Origin: Pseudarthrobacter sp. SSS035 | GTDB lineage: Bacteria; Actinomycetota; Actinomycetes; Actinomycetales; Micrococcaceae | Direction: 5' to 3' | NCBI RefSeq assembly: GCF_023273875.1 | Contig: NZ_CP096882.1 | Span: 3,162,001 to 3,226,000, forward strand | DNA: 64,000 bases | Shown here: piece after piece, positions 40,594-49,113 of the stretch | Layout: each line of letters starts with the position of its first letter | Position numbering within the stretch: the stretch's first letter is position 1 | Position numbers and translations under genes: made by a program | The notes under the pieces: model-generated | Databases searched by the model: none | What the model saw: only the letters and a program-made list of their open reading frames with translations | Told to the model about the DNA's origin: nothing

Positions 40594-41712
40594 TTAGTTG
40601 GTGTAACCCGACTTCTTGCCCATCGTCCAGTCGCCCACGTAGGAGAGCGTCTTGAAACCGAACTTGTTGATGATGACCTTGCTGCCAATCGTCTTCAGGT
40701 TGGTGGTCACGGCGTTGCTCAGGACCAGGCTGTAGATGAGCTTGCTGGTCTGGGTGGAGCTGGCGACCACGTTGTAGGTGTCGCGTGCGAAGGTGCCCTT
40801 GCCGCTGGCGGGAGCCACGGCAGCGTTGCCGTAGAGGTCGCCGGGGGCCAGGGCCGGAGCCGTGGTGGCCGGGTCAATGGCCTTGAGTCCATCGATGTTC
40901 GCCAGCACCTGACCGTCAGCGGTGGTGTTGTTCATGGCGCCGTTCTTCTGGGCGATCCACTGTGCGGCGGAGAAGGGGATGATGTCGCCGTCATTGATGA
41001 GGGCTGCGCCTGAGTTTTCGGGGTAGTTCTGCTCGACGTTGGGGATGCAGGTGGTGTTCGGGGTGACGCCAATGGCCTTCAGGAAGAAAGCGCGGGTGCC
41101 CGAAGCGGCCTGGGGCAGCTTGGGCGTGAAGGTCATGGTTCCGATGACGGGCTTTCCGGTGGTGCCGTCAATGGTGACGCCGTCGCCCGCCGTGCAGCTG
41201 AAGATGTTGGCGATCTGCTGGGTGGTCAGGTTCAGCGCCGTGTTCGTGGAGTCCTTGACGGCCACGGTCACTGCGTCGCGTGCGAACGGCAGGAACGTCA
41301 GGTCGGTGCCCGTCACGCTGGGTGAGGAAGAGGACCGGGCGATGTCGACGTCGTTCCTTTTCAGCGTGAAGGTGTTGTTGGCCGAGTCCTTGTAAACATG
41401 GTTCAGCGGGTTCAGGCTGGCGCTCAGGGCCTTGACGCCGGCACCGGAACCGTTGGGACGCGTAAACGCGGTGACGCCGGTCTTGGTCACGATCGTCGCC
41501 GGCGTGCCGAAGGCGTCGTAGGAGGCCACTGTCCTGATGGGGCCCGCGTTGGTCAGGGCGTTCCAGACATCCTGGATGGTGTCGGAACCAACGGCCGCAA
41601 GCGGGCGGTCCGGCGTCGTGGGCTCCGCAGACGCGCTGGCTGAGCTGATCAGGCCGAGTGCCAAGGCGGTCACGCAGATAGCGCCGACAGCCTGGAAGGA
41701 CTTCAATTTCAT
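40594..41712 (-). CDS. Secreted PstS-like substrate-binding protein
   Basis: About 372 residues. GGGGA eight bases before the ATG at 41712 fixes the start (MKLKSFQAVGAICVTALALG); a signal peptide ends near ASASA. The mature part has PstS-like features: AAVGSDTIQDVWNAL, TRPNGSGAGVKALSAS, DIARSSSSPS, LTFLPFARDAVTVAV and TTQQIANIFSC. It has no lipobox or C-terminal membrane segment, so it should be freely secreted or wall-bound. It lies upstream of the surface protein gene on the same strand, separated by 210 bases containing only a small hairpin (40458-40472). A PHO-box-like repeat lies ~180 bases upstream. Confidence 0.87.
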   Translation of the reverse strand: MKLKSFQAVGAICVTALALGLISSASASAEPTTPDRPLAAVGSDTIQDVWNALTNAGPIRTVASYDAFGTPATIVTKTGVTAFTRPNGSGAGVKALSASLNPLNHVYKDSANNTFTLKRNDVDIARSSSSPSVTGTDLTFLPFARDAVTVAVKDSTNTALNLTTQQIANIFSCTAGDGVTIDGTTGKPVIGTMTFTPKLPQAASGTRAFFLKAIGVTPNTTCIPNVEQNYPENSGAALINDGDIIPFSAAQWIAQKNGAMNNTTADGQVLANIDGLKAIDPATTAPALAPGDLYGNAAVAPASGKGTFARDTYNVVASSTQTSKLIYSLVLSNAVTTNLKTIGSKVIINKFGFKTLSYVGDWTMGKKSGYTN

Positions 41713-41874
41713 GTCAAGATTCCCCATCTTAGGTACCGAGTGGATTAGCTGGTGCAGGTGGGCCACGGCGCAGTGCGGGCACTGCCGCTGCGGTCTGCGG
41801 CTGCCGGAGTAGTCAGGACAGTGCCTGCCGCTATGAGTCTGCGGCGGCGCTGCCCGGCATTTCGAATTGCTTGG

Positions 41875-42687
41875 CTAAGAAGAACCTGCGATCAGGTGAA
41901 CGTTTGGTGAAAGCGCCGGCAAAGGGGCTTCGGGCAGCCGTTCCACGCCGGGAGCTCCCGCACGCAGGAGCTCGGGCGGGAACTCAACCGGAAGATGCCG
42001 GTGTCCGTGGCGGATCACTGTTTCCAGCAGGCGTGCGCCGCCGAGCAGGTCCAGTGCCGCCAGGGCGCTGCGGTCCCGGTCCCGGATGGTGGGGTACCAG
42101 GCGCTGGCCATCAACACGGGGCGTCCGCGCAGGCTGACGTACCACCCGTAGTCCCGGGCCTGCTGGTTCTGGACGAAGGTAATGGTTAGGTCCTGGGCGG
42201 CCTTCTGAGCGGCCGTCGCATTCGCGGCCGCCACCGCATAGCTCGGGAAGAGGCCAACCCCCCGGCCGAGTTCCCGGTGGTTGCCCGAGATCAGGCGCCA
42301 GACGACCAGTGGCTGGTTGAAGTGATCCATCCGGCGCACCAGTTGGTGGATGGCCGGCAGGCGGACTGCCTGTGCCAGGACTTCGGTTGGCTGTTCAACG
42401 GGATTGGTCAACCGTTGCCGCACGTTAAGTGGTGGCAGCGCGGAAACATGGCCGTGCTGAACGCCAGCGCTGAAGACGGCGAGTTCGCGCTCCTTCCAGC
42501 GGGTCGCCGCAGGAAGGGCCTGACTGACAAGAGAGGTGAAGGAAATGCGTTCATTGGAAATGATGGCTCCCCAGGGATCCTGTGACTGGACGCCGCCCAT
42601 GCGGTCGTGATAAGGCTCAAGCCGGATGGTTGCCAGCCGGGGTGGCACAGGTAAAGGAAGAGTGACGGGCAGCTGAACGTCTGGCAT
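41875..42687 (-). CDS. Hypothetical protein
   Basis: About 270 residues, no signal peptide or membrane segment. I do not recognise the family. Visible stretches are DPWGAIISNERISFTSLVSQALP near the N-terminus, a middle rich in basic and hydrophobic residues, and NQQARDYGWYVSLRGRPVLMASAWY near the C-terminus, which is loosely like the short strand-repeat domains of DUF1508 proteins. ATGs at 42687 and 42732 are both possible; neither has a good ribosome site. It is divergent from fprA and its end carries the PHO-box-like repeat. Confidence 0.55.
   Translation of the reverse strand: MPDVQLPVTLPLPVPPRLATIRLEPYHDRMGGVQSQDPWGAIISNERISFTSLVSQALPAATRWKERELAVFSAGVQHGHVSALPPLNVRQRLTNPVEQPTEVLAQAVRLPAIHQLVRRMDHFNQPLVVWRLISGNHRELGRGVGLFPSYAVAAANATAAQKAAQDLTITFVQNQQARDYGWYVSLRGRPVLMASAWYPTIRDRDRSALAALDLLGGARLLETVIRHGHRHLPVEFPPELLRAGAPGVERLPEAPLPALSPNVHLIAGSS
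41891..41916 (-). promoter_or_regulatory. PHO-box-like direct repeat (PhoP site)
   Basis: On the minus strand TTTCACC and GTTCACC occur exactly 11 bases apart (as GGTGAAC at 41895-41901 and GGTGAAA at 41906-41912 on plus). Actinobacterial PhoP sites are 11-base direct repeats around GTTCACC. It lies inside the 3' end of the upstream gene, ~180 bases from the start of the secreted PstS-like protein. Confidence 0.55.
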
Positions 42688-42802
42688 CGCACGATGCCGC
42701 GTCCGGCGGTGGGCACATTTAGAATGGGACATTGTGCGCAACTGCACTGTGCACTGCACTAAGCGCCTCCGGCGCGAAATCCTCCTTCCAGAAGGGCTCC
42801 CG

Positions 42803-44257
42803 GTGTCCAACCCAGGCGAAACCACCTCCAAGCGTCCACTCCGCGTTGCCATTGTGGGTGCGGGACCGGCAGGTGTTTACGCGGCGGATATCCTGACCAA
42901 GTCCAACGGCGTCAAGGACGGCGATTTTGAGGTCAGTATCGACCTTTTTGAGGCCTACCCCGCCCCGTACGGCCTGATCCGCTACGGCGTGGCCCCTGAC
43001 CACCCGCGCATCAAGGGGATCGTGAACGCGCTGCACAAGGTCCTGGACCGCGGCGACATCCGCTTCCTGGGCAACGTCACGTACGGCCGCGATCTCACCC
43101 TCCATGACTTCCGGGCCTTCTACGACGCCGTGATCTTCTCCACCGGCGCCATCAAGGACGCGAACCTGGCCATCCCTGGCATTGATCTCGGCGGTTCGTT
43201 CGGCGGCGCCGACTTTGTGTCCTGGTACGACGGCCACCCGGACGTGCCCCGCGACTGGCCGCTGGATGCCAAGGAAATCGCCGTGATCGGCAACGGCAAC
43301 GTGGCGCTGGACGTGGCCCGGATGCTGGTCAAGCACCCCGATGAACTCCTCACCACCGAGATCCCGGACAACGTCTACCAGGGCCTGAAGAACTCCCCGG
43401 TCACGGACGTCCACGTCTTCGGCCGCCGCGGCCCGGCACAGGTCAAGTTCACGCCGCTGGAACTGCGCGAGCTGAGCCACATGAAGGACGTGGACATTGT
43501 CCTGTACCCGGAGGACTTCGAGTTCGACGAAGCCTCCGATGACGCCATCCGCAGCAACAACCAGATCAAAACCATGGTGAACACGCTGACCAACTGGCTC
43601 GTGGAGGAGCACGCCGAAGCGGAAGAGCCGTCCTCCCGCCGCCTGCACCTGCACTTTCTGCACAGCCCGGTGGAGATCTACCAGGACCCCGACGACGGCG
43701 GCTCCGGCCGGGTGGCCGGCATCAAGTTTGAGCGCATGGAGCTGGACGGCACCGGCAACGTCAAGGGCACCGGCGAGTTTGTGGACTACCCCGTCCAGGC
43801 CGTGTACCGCGCCATCGGCTACCACGGTTCGCCCCTGGACGAGCTGGAATACAACGCCAAACGCGGAGTGATTCCCAACGAGGGCGGTCGCGTCCTCGGC
43901 GCCGACGGCACTCCCGTCCCCGGAATCTACGCCACCGGCTGGATCAAGCGCGGCCCGGTCGGACTGATCGGACACACCAAGGGCGACGCCCTGGAGACCA
44001 TCGGCTTCCTGCTCGAGGACCGGCTCACCCTGCCACCCGCCCAGAACCCTGACCCGCAGGCCATCATCAACCTCCTGCAGGAGCGCGGCATCGAGTTCAC
44101 CACCTGGGAGGGCTGGATCAAGCTGGACGCGCACGAAGCAGCCCTCGGCGCCGCGTGGACAGAAGGCGAGGTCGGCGCCGACGGAACCGCCGCCGTCGTG
44201 CGTGAACGCATCAAAGTAGTCCCGCGCGAGGAAATGATCAGCATCTCCCGCGCCTGA
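42803..44257 (+). CDS. fprA: Ferredoxin/flavodoxin--NADP(+) reductase (FprA-like)
   Basis: About 484 residues, close to adrenodoxin-reductase-type FprA. FAD site VAIVGAGPAGVYAAD near the start; FEAYPAPYGLIRYGVAPDHPRIKG is the family signature; NADP site AVIGNGNVALDVARML; C-terminal GIYATGWIKRGPVGLIGHTKGDALET. It transfers electrons between NADPH and ferredoxin. The GTG at 42803 with GAAGG at 42791-42795 is chosen; 23 upstream codons in frame do not look coding. Monocistronic, it ends about 80 bases before the GAF-domain regulator. Confidence 0.93.
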   Translation: MSNPGETTSKRPLRVAIVGAGPAGVYAADILTKSNGVKDGDFEVSIDLFEAYPAPYGLIRYGVAPDHPRIKGIVNALHKVLDRGDIRFLGNVTYGRDLTLHDFRAFYDAVIFSTGAIKDANLAIPGIDLGGSFGGADFVSWYDGHPDVPRDWPLDAKEIAVIGNGNVALDVARMLVKHPDELLTTEIPDNVYQGLKNSPVTDVHVFGRRGPAQVKFTPLELRELSHMKDVDIVLYPEDFEFDEASDDAIRSNNQIKTMVNTLTNWLVEEHAEAEEPSSRRLHLHFLHSPVEIYQDPDDGGSGRVAGIKFERMELDGTGNVKGTGEFVDYPVQAVYRAIGYHGSPLDELEYNAKRGVIPNEGGRVLGADGTPVPGIYATGWIKRGPVGLIGHTKGDALETIGFLLEDRLTLPPAQNPDPQAIINLLQERGIEFTTWEGWIKLDAHEAALGAAWTEGEVGADGTAAVVRERIKVVPREEMISISRA

Positions 44258-44338
44258 CCCAGCGTCACCCACGCAAGTGGGGCTGGCTGGAGGGTTCGCG
44301 CCGGCGGCCAGTAGACTTGCAGGACCGATGGGAGTTCG

Positions 44339-45727
44339 ATGAGGAACCTGATCCTGCCGCCGACGTCCGGCGGCGAAGCTACTGCGCTGGCACAGCGGCA
44401 TGCCCTGGCCGCCCATGAGCAACTCGATGCCCATGCGTTTCCAGACGCGCCGGAACTGCCCGGCCTGCGGCGGCTGATCCGGGAATCCTGGCAGCGGTCC
44501 GCCCGGTTGAAAGCCAATCCTGACAACCCCGAAGCGCCCCTTGCCCTGGACACTGACGAGCTCGAGGAATACCGGCGGCAGCACCCCCTGGCCAGCATCA
44601 TGCCCGTGATCCACAAACTCCTGGTCCAGCCCAGCCACGACAGCGGCCTGCTCGTTGCCGTGGGTGATGAAGTGGGCCGGCTGCTCTGGGTGGAAGGCGA
44701 TCCGGCCCTGCAGCGCCGTGCCGAAGGCATGATGTTCGTGCCGGGCGCCGACTGGTCAGAGGCCACCGTGGGCACCAGCGCTCCCGGCACTGCCCTGGCC
44801 CTGGGCCGCGGCATCCAGATTTCCGGGGCCGAGCATTACCAGCGGTCCGTGCACGCGTGGAGCTGCACCGCCGTCCCGTTCCACGACCCGGATTCCGGTG
44901 CGCTGCTGGGCGTTGTGGACATCACGGGCAAAGCCAGCGCGGTGGCGCCCCACACGCTGTCGCTCGTCGAGGCGACCGTCGCTGCCGCCCAGGCGCAGCT
45001 CCGTGTTGAGCGGCTTCAGCTGGCGGCGACCCTTGCCAGCCGGCCGGCCCGACGGCGGAACGCCAGTTCGGCGGCCAGGTCGGATTCGGCGCGGGCCGGG
45101 GGAGCCGGCGGCGCGAAGGAAGGTAGCCTGTACCGCAACAGCCTGCAGCTTCTGGGCCGTGACCAGGCGTTGCTCAGCATCGAAGGCAAAACGGTGGCGC
45201 TGTCCGCCCGGCACAGTGAAATCCTCGCCCTGCTCAGCACCCACCCGGACGGGCTGAGCGCCGAGGAGCTCAGTGTCCTGCTCTACCCGGGCGACGGCCC
45301 CACCATGACGCTCCGCGCGGAAATGGTCCGGCTGCGCAAGATACTCCAGCAGCTCAACCCGGCCGCCGTCCCCGAATCCCGGCCATACAAACTCACCATG
45401 AACCTGGTCCCGGACAGCGGGCAGGTGCTGAACTGCCTGCAGCGCGGCGCCCACCGCATCGCCCTGGAAATCTACCGCGGCGCGGTGCTGCCGCGCTCCG
45501 AAGCGCCGGGCATCATCGACCTCCGCGACAGGGTCTCCTCGCTCATGCGCGAAGCGGTCCTGACGGACGGCAGCGCCGAGACGCTGCTCAAGTACGCGGC
45601 CCTGCCGGAGGCGAAGGACGACGTCGACGTCCGGACCGTCGCCCTGAAGCTGCTGCCGGCGCGCTCGCCCAAGCGGGCCGCCGTCGTCGCCGATCTTGAG
45701 CGGCTGGAAGCGGAACTGAGCGCCTAG
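44339..45727 (+). CDS. GAF domain-containing transcriptional regulator (AcoR-like N-terminus)
   Basis: About 462 residues. The N-terminal half (~40-220) matches the sensory part of AcoR-type activators: RRLIRESWQRSARL..., GLLVAVGDEVGRLLWVEGD, GADWSEATVGTSAPGTALALG and HDPDSGALLGVVDITG. There is no sigma-54 ATPase domain, as expected in actinobacteria; instead the C-terminal half has a winged-helix-like region (ARHSEILALLSTHPDGLSAEELSVLLYPGDG...). GGGAG lies just before the ATG. It is followed by exaC, adhP and a DUF779 gene and probably activates them on ethanol or acetaldehyde. Confidence 0.85.
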   Translation: MRNLILPPTSGGEATALAQRHALAAHEQLDAHAFPDAPELPGLRRLIRESWQRSARLKANPDNPEAPLALDTDELEEYRRQHPLASIMPVIHKLLVQPSHDSGLLVAVGDEVGRLLWVEGDPALQRRAEGMMFVPGADWSEATVGTSAPGTALALGRGIQISGAEHYQRSVHAWSCTAVPFHDPDSGALLGVVDITGKASAVAPHTLSLVEATVAAAQAQLRVERLQLAATLASRPARRRNASSAARSDSARAGGAGGAKEGSLYRNSLQLLGRDQALLSIEGKTVALSARHSEILALLSTHPDGLSAEELSVLLYPGDGPTMTLRAEMVRLRKILQQLNPAAVPESRPYKLTMNLVPDSGQVLNCLQRGAHRIALEIYRGAVLPRSEAPGIIDLRDRVSSLMREAVLTDGSAETLLKYAALPEAKDDVDVRTVALKLLPARSPKRAAVVADLERLEAELSA

Positions 45728-45757
45728 CCGCCGGGACGTGATCCCGCTCACAGCGGC

Positions 45758-45774
45758 GCAACCTGACTGCAACC
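45758..45774. promoter_or_regulatory. GCAACC direct repeat upstream of the aldehyde dehydrogenase
   Basis: GCAACC at 45758-45763 and 45769-45774, 11 bases apart, lies in the 124-base gap before exaC. It may be a binding site for the GAF regulator. Evidence is spacing and location only. Confidence 0.25.
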
Positions 45775-45851
45775 TTCACCCTCCTACGCTGAAACCAACG
45801 GCGGCCGCCATCATCAGGCGCCACCTTTCATGCACAGCAAAGGAGCTAGCA

Positions 45852-47375
45852 ATGACTGTTTACGCACAGCCCGGTACCGAGGGTTCGAAGGTCACGTTCA
45901 AGGACCGCTACGAGAACTGGATCGGCGGCGAGTGGGTTGCCCCCGTCAAGGGCCAGTACTTCGAGAACATCACACCCGTCACCGGCAAGGTCTTCTGCGA
46001 AGTGGCCCGCGGCACCGCGGAAGACATCGAGCTGGCCCTGGACGCCGCCCACAAGATCGCACCTTCCTGGGGCAAGACCTCCGTCGCCGAGCGCGCCGCC
46101 ATCCTGAACAAGATCGCCGACCGCATCGACGAAAACCTTGAAATGCTGGCCGTCGCCGAATCCTGGGACAACGGCAAGCCCATCCGCGAAACCCTGAACG
46201 CGGACATTCCGCTCGCTGCGGACCACTTCCGCTACTTTGCCTCGGCCGTCCGCGCCCAGGAAGGCCGGCTGTCCCAGCTCGACGACGACACCACCGCCTA
46301 CCACTACCACGAGCCGCTCGGCGTCGTGGGCCAGATCATCCCGTGGAACTTCCCCATCCTGATGGCCGTCTGGAAGCTTGCCCCGGCCCTCGCCGCCGGC
46401 AACGCCGTGGTCCTCAAGCCAGCCGAGCAGACGCCGTCGTCCATCCTTGTGTTGATGGAGCTTATCGGCGACCTCCTGCCGGCAGGTGTCCTCAATGTGG
46501 TCAACGGCTTCGGCGTCGAGGCCGGCAAGCCGCTCGCCTCCAGCCCGCGGATCCGTAAGATCGCCTTCACCGGCGAAACCTCCACGGGACGCCTGATCAG
46601 CCAGTACGCCAGCCAGAACCTGATTCCGGTCACCCTGGAGCTCGGCGGCAAGAGCCCGAACATCTTCTTCAACGACGTCGCGGACACCAACGACGCGTTC
46701 TACGACAAGGCGCAGGAGGGCTTTACGCTCTTCGCCTTCAACCAGGGTGAAGTCTGCACGTGCCCGTCCCGCGCCCTGGTCCAGGAGGACATCTACGATT
46801 CCTTCATGGCCGACGCCGTTGCCCGGGTGGAGAAAATCATCCAGGGCAACCCGCTGGACACCGACACCCAGCTTGGCGCCCAGGCCTCCAATGACCAGCT
46901 GGAAAAGATCCTCTCCTACATCGACATCGGCAAGCAGGAGGGCGCCAAGGTGCTCACCGGCGGCGCCCGGGCCGACATGCCCGGAGACCTGGCGGGCGGA
47001 TACTACGTCCAGCCGACCATCTTCGAAGGCCACAACAAGATGCGGATCTTCCAGGAGGAAATCTTCGGCCCGGTTGTTTCCGTGACCCGCTTCAGCGACT
47101 ACAACGACGCGATGGGCATCGCCAACGACACCCTCTACGGCCTCGGCGCCGGCGTCTGGTCGCGTAACGGCAACGTGGCCTACCGTGCCGGCCGCGAGAT
47201 CCAGGCCGGCCGCGTCTGGGTCAACAACTACCACGCCTACCCGGCTGGTGCCGCGTTCGGCGGCTACAAGTCCTCAGGCATCGGACGTGAAAACCACTCC
47301 ATGATGCTGGACCACTACCAGCAGACCAAGAACCTCCTGGTCAGCTACAACGAGAACAAGCTCGGCTTCTTCTAA
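45852..47375 (+). CDS. exaC: Aldehyde dehydrogenase (acetaldehyde, ExaC-like)
   Basis: About 507 residues. PWNFPILMAVWKLAPALAAGN, LELGGKSPN and the catalytic Cys302 in NQGEVCTCPSR show an active enzyme; the double Cys (CTC) is typical of acetaldehyde dehydrogenases of the ExaC/AldB branch. The C-terminus YNENKLGFF is also family-typical. AAAGGAG at 45838-45844 sets the ATG start at 45852. It oxidises acetaldehyde to acetate after AdhP, in a set with the GAF regulator and DUF779. Confidence 0.93.
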   Translation: MTVYAQPGTEGSKVTFKDRYENWIGGEWVAPVKGQYFENITPVTGKVFCEVARGTAEDIELALDAAHKIAPSWGKTSVAERAAILNKIADRIDENLEMLAVAESWDNGKPIRETLNADIPLAADHFRYFASAVRAQEGRLSQLDDDTTAYHYHEPLGVVGQIIPWNFPILMAVWKLAPALAAGNAVVLKPAEQTPSSILVLMELIGDLLPAGVLNVVNGFGVEAGKPLASSPRIRKIAFTGETSTGRLISQYASQNLIPVTLELGGKSPNIFFNDVADTNDAFYDKAQEGFTLFAFNQGEVCTCPSRALVQEDIYDSFMADAVARVEKIIQGNPLDTDTQLGAQASNDQLEKILSYIDIGKQEGAKVLTGGARADMPGDLAGGYYVQPTIFEGHNKMRIFQEEIFGPVVSVTRFSDYNDAMGIANDTLYGLGAGVWSRNGNVAYRAGREIQAGRVWVNNYHAYPAGAAFGGYKSSGIGRENHSMMLDHYQQTKNLLVSYNENKLGFF

Positions 47376-47387
47376 GCCCTTAGCCCG

Positions 47388-47421
47388 GGCGGGGACGGAT
47401 CAGCACTGGTCCGTCCCCGCC
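47388..47421. terminator. Hairpin between exaC and adhP
   Basis: Perfect 12-base arms GGCGGGGACGGA (47388-47399) and TCCGTCCCCGCC (47410-47421) directly follow the exaC stop. No T-run follows, so it may be an attenuator or 3'-end stabiliser within the operon. Confidence 0.5.
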
Positions 47422-47500
47422 TGCACCGTCCTGGCCACCCCTCAGGAAGGCAGCACCACCTCCACCGCACGAACGCTTTATCTACGCAAGGATTTCGCCA

Positions 47501-48523
47501 ATGACGACGACAATGCAAGCAGCAGTAGTAACCGAATTCGGCAAGGATCTTCAGATCCAGACCCTCCCCATTCCCACGCCGGGCCGGGGTGAGGCGCTGG
47601 TCAAGGTCATCACCACCGGCGTCTGCCACACGGACCTCCACGCGGCTGAGGGCGACTGGCCGGTCAAGCCGACTCCGCCGTTCATCCCCGGCCACGAAGG
47701 CGTAGGCGAAGTGGTTGCCCTGGGCGAAGGTGTCACTGACCTGGCCGTCGGCGACCTCGTCGGCAACGCCTGGCTCTGGTCCGCCTGCGGCGACTGCCAG
47801 TACTGCCGCACCGGCTGGGAGACACTCTGCGAAGCACAGAAGAACGCCGGCTACAGTGTGGACGGCTCCTTCGGGGAGTACATGCTCGTGGACACGCGCT
47901 TTGCCGCCCGCATCCCGGCGGGCTCGGACCCCGTAGAAGTCGCCCCGGTGCTTTGCGCCGGCGTCACGGTCTACAAAGGCCTGAAGATGACCGAAGCCAG
48001 GCCCGGACAGTGGGTCACCATTTCCGGCATCGGCGGACTCGGGCACATTGCCGTCCAGTACGCGGTTGCCATGGGACTGCGGGTTGCTGCCGTGGACATC
48101 GCGGACGACAAACTCGCCCTGGCCAAGAAGCACGGCGCCGAGCTCACCGTCAACGCGCTGCACGAGGATCCCGTCGAAGTCATCCAACGCGAAACCGGAG
48201 GTTGCCATGGAGTCCTGGTCACCGCAGTACACCCGTCTGCTTTTGGCCAGGCGATCGGCATGGCCCGCAGGGGCGGGACGATTGTGTTCAACGGCCTGCC
48301 GCCGGGCGACTTCCCGGCACCGATCTTCGAGATTGTGCTCAAGGGCTTGACCGTCCGGGGCTCGATCGTGGGGACACGGCAGGACCTGGAGGAAGCCCTC
48401 GAATTCTACGCCGAGGGCAAGATCCACCCCACGGTCTCCACCCGGGAACTCTCCGAGGTCAACGCCGTTCTTGACGAGATGAAACACGCCAAGATCGACG
48501 GCCGCGTCGTTATCAAGTACTGA
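47501..48523 (+). CDS. adhP: Alcohol dehydrogenase AdhP (zinc-dependent)
   Basis: About 340 residues, medium-chain dehydrogenase. Catalytic zinc ligands are in GVCHTDLHAAEGDW and GHEGVGEV; the structural zinc Cys set is ACGDCQYCRTGWETLC; the NAD fold is ISGIGGLGHIAVQYA. It oxidises ethanol to acetaldehyde, feeding the upstream aldehyde dehydrogenase. AAGGAT lies before the ATG. Its stop overlaps the DUF779 start (TGATG). Confidence 0.93.
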   Translation: MTTTMQAAVVTEFGKDLQIQTLPIPTPGRGEALVKVITTGVCHTDLHAAEGDWPVKPTPPFIPGHEGVGEVVALGEGVTDLAVGDLVGNAWLWSACGDCQYCRTGWETLCEAQKNAGYSVDGSFGEYMLVDTRFAARIPAGSDPVEVAPVLCAGVTVYKGLKMTEARPGQWVTISGIGGLGHIAVQYAVAMGLRVAAVDIADDKLALAKKHGAELTVNALHEDPVEVIQRETGGCHGVLVTAVHPSAFGQAIGMARRGGTIVFNGLPPGDFPAPIFEIVLKGLTVRGSIVGTRQDLEEALEFYAEGKIHPTVSTRELSEVNAVLDEMKHAKIDGRVVIKY

Positions 48524-48930
48524 TGATGGAGGCGAGGCTTGACGCGGCGGTGACGCTGCCCGGGGAGGACATCTCCCGCGTGGCTCTCACCGCCGAGGCC
48601 CTGGGACTGCTCAGGAAGTTGTGGGGGCAGCACGGGCCCCTGATGTTCCACCAGTCCGGCGGCTGCTGCGACGGGTCCTCGCCTATGTGTTATCCGGCCG
48701 GGGAGTTCATCACCGCGGAAGCGGACGTCCTCCTGGGGCTGTTCGACATCGCCGAAGGCCTGAAGCCGCAGCCCCTTGAGTTCTGGATGTCCAAGGAGCA
48801 GTTCAACTACTGGAGCCACACCCATCTGACCGTGGACGTGGTCCAGGGCCGGGGGAGCGGGTTCTCGGTTGAGTCGCCGGAAGGCAAGCGGTTCCTGATC
48901 CGGTCAAAGCTGATGGACTGGCCCGGCTAG
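48523..48930 (+). CDS. DUF779 domain protein
   Basis: About 135 residues. The family core is MFHQSGGCCDGSSPMCYPAGEF, with a Cys pair and a further Cys that could bind metal, then WMSKEQFNYWSHTHLTVDVVQGRGSGFSVE. DUF779 proteins are almost always next to acetaldehyde dehydrogenases and presumably support them; the role is unknown. It starts on the adhP stop codon. Confidence 0.88.
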   Translation: MMEARLDAAVTLPGEDISRVALTAEALGLLRKLWGQHGPLMFHQSGGCCDGSSPMCYPAGEFITAEADVLLGLFDIAEGLKPQPLEFWMSKEQFNYWSHTHLTVDVVQGRGSGFSVESPEGKRFLIRSKLMDWPG

Positions 48931-48944
48931 GCACCCGAACCACC

Positions 48945-49001
48945 AGCGCGAACGGACACTTGAGGCCCTCCCGGCGAGGGCCCCAAGTGTCCGTTCGCGC
49001 T
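48945..49001. repeat. Near-perfect 26-bp-arm palindrome after the DUF779 gene
   Basis: Arms 48945-48970 (AGCGCGAACGGACACTTGAG...) and 48976-49001 pair at 25 of 26 positions with a CCGGC loop. No clear T-run. The AGCGCGAAC opening is shared with the gabT palindrome at 27344 although the inner sequences differ. It may work as a terminator. Confidence 0.65.
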
Positions 49002-49113
49002 TAACCGGGGCGGGCGGAAAGTCTCACCATGCGGGACGGGTGTGAACGTCCAGTGGGTGGACGAGTATCGTTGATGGGTCTGTTTCCAACACAAATCAGG
49101 ATTGTGGAACCTT

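Noticed and set aside
42719..44638. 639-residue open frame opposite fprA
   Set aside because: Antisense to a clear FprA gene; no motif and no ribosome site.
45846..47234. 462-residue frame opposite the aldehyde dehydrogenase
   Set aside because: Shadow of exaC; Gly/Val/Asp-rich composition typical of antisense frames in this genome.
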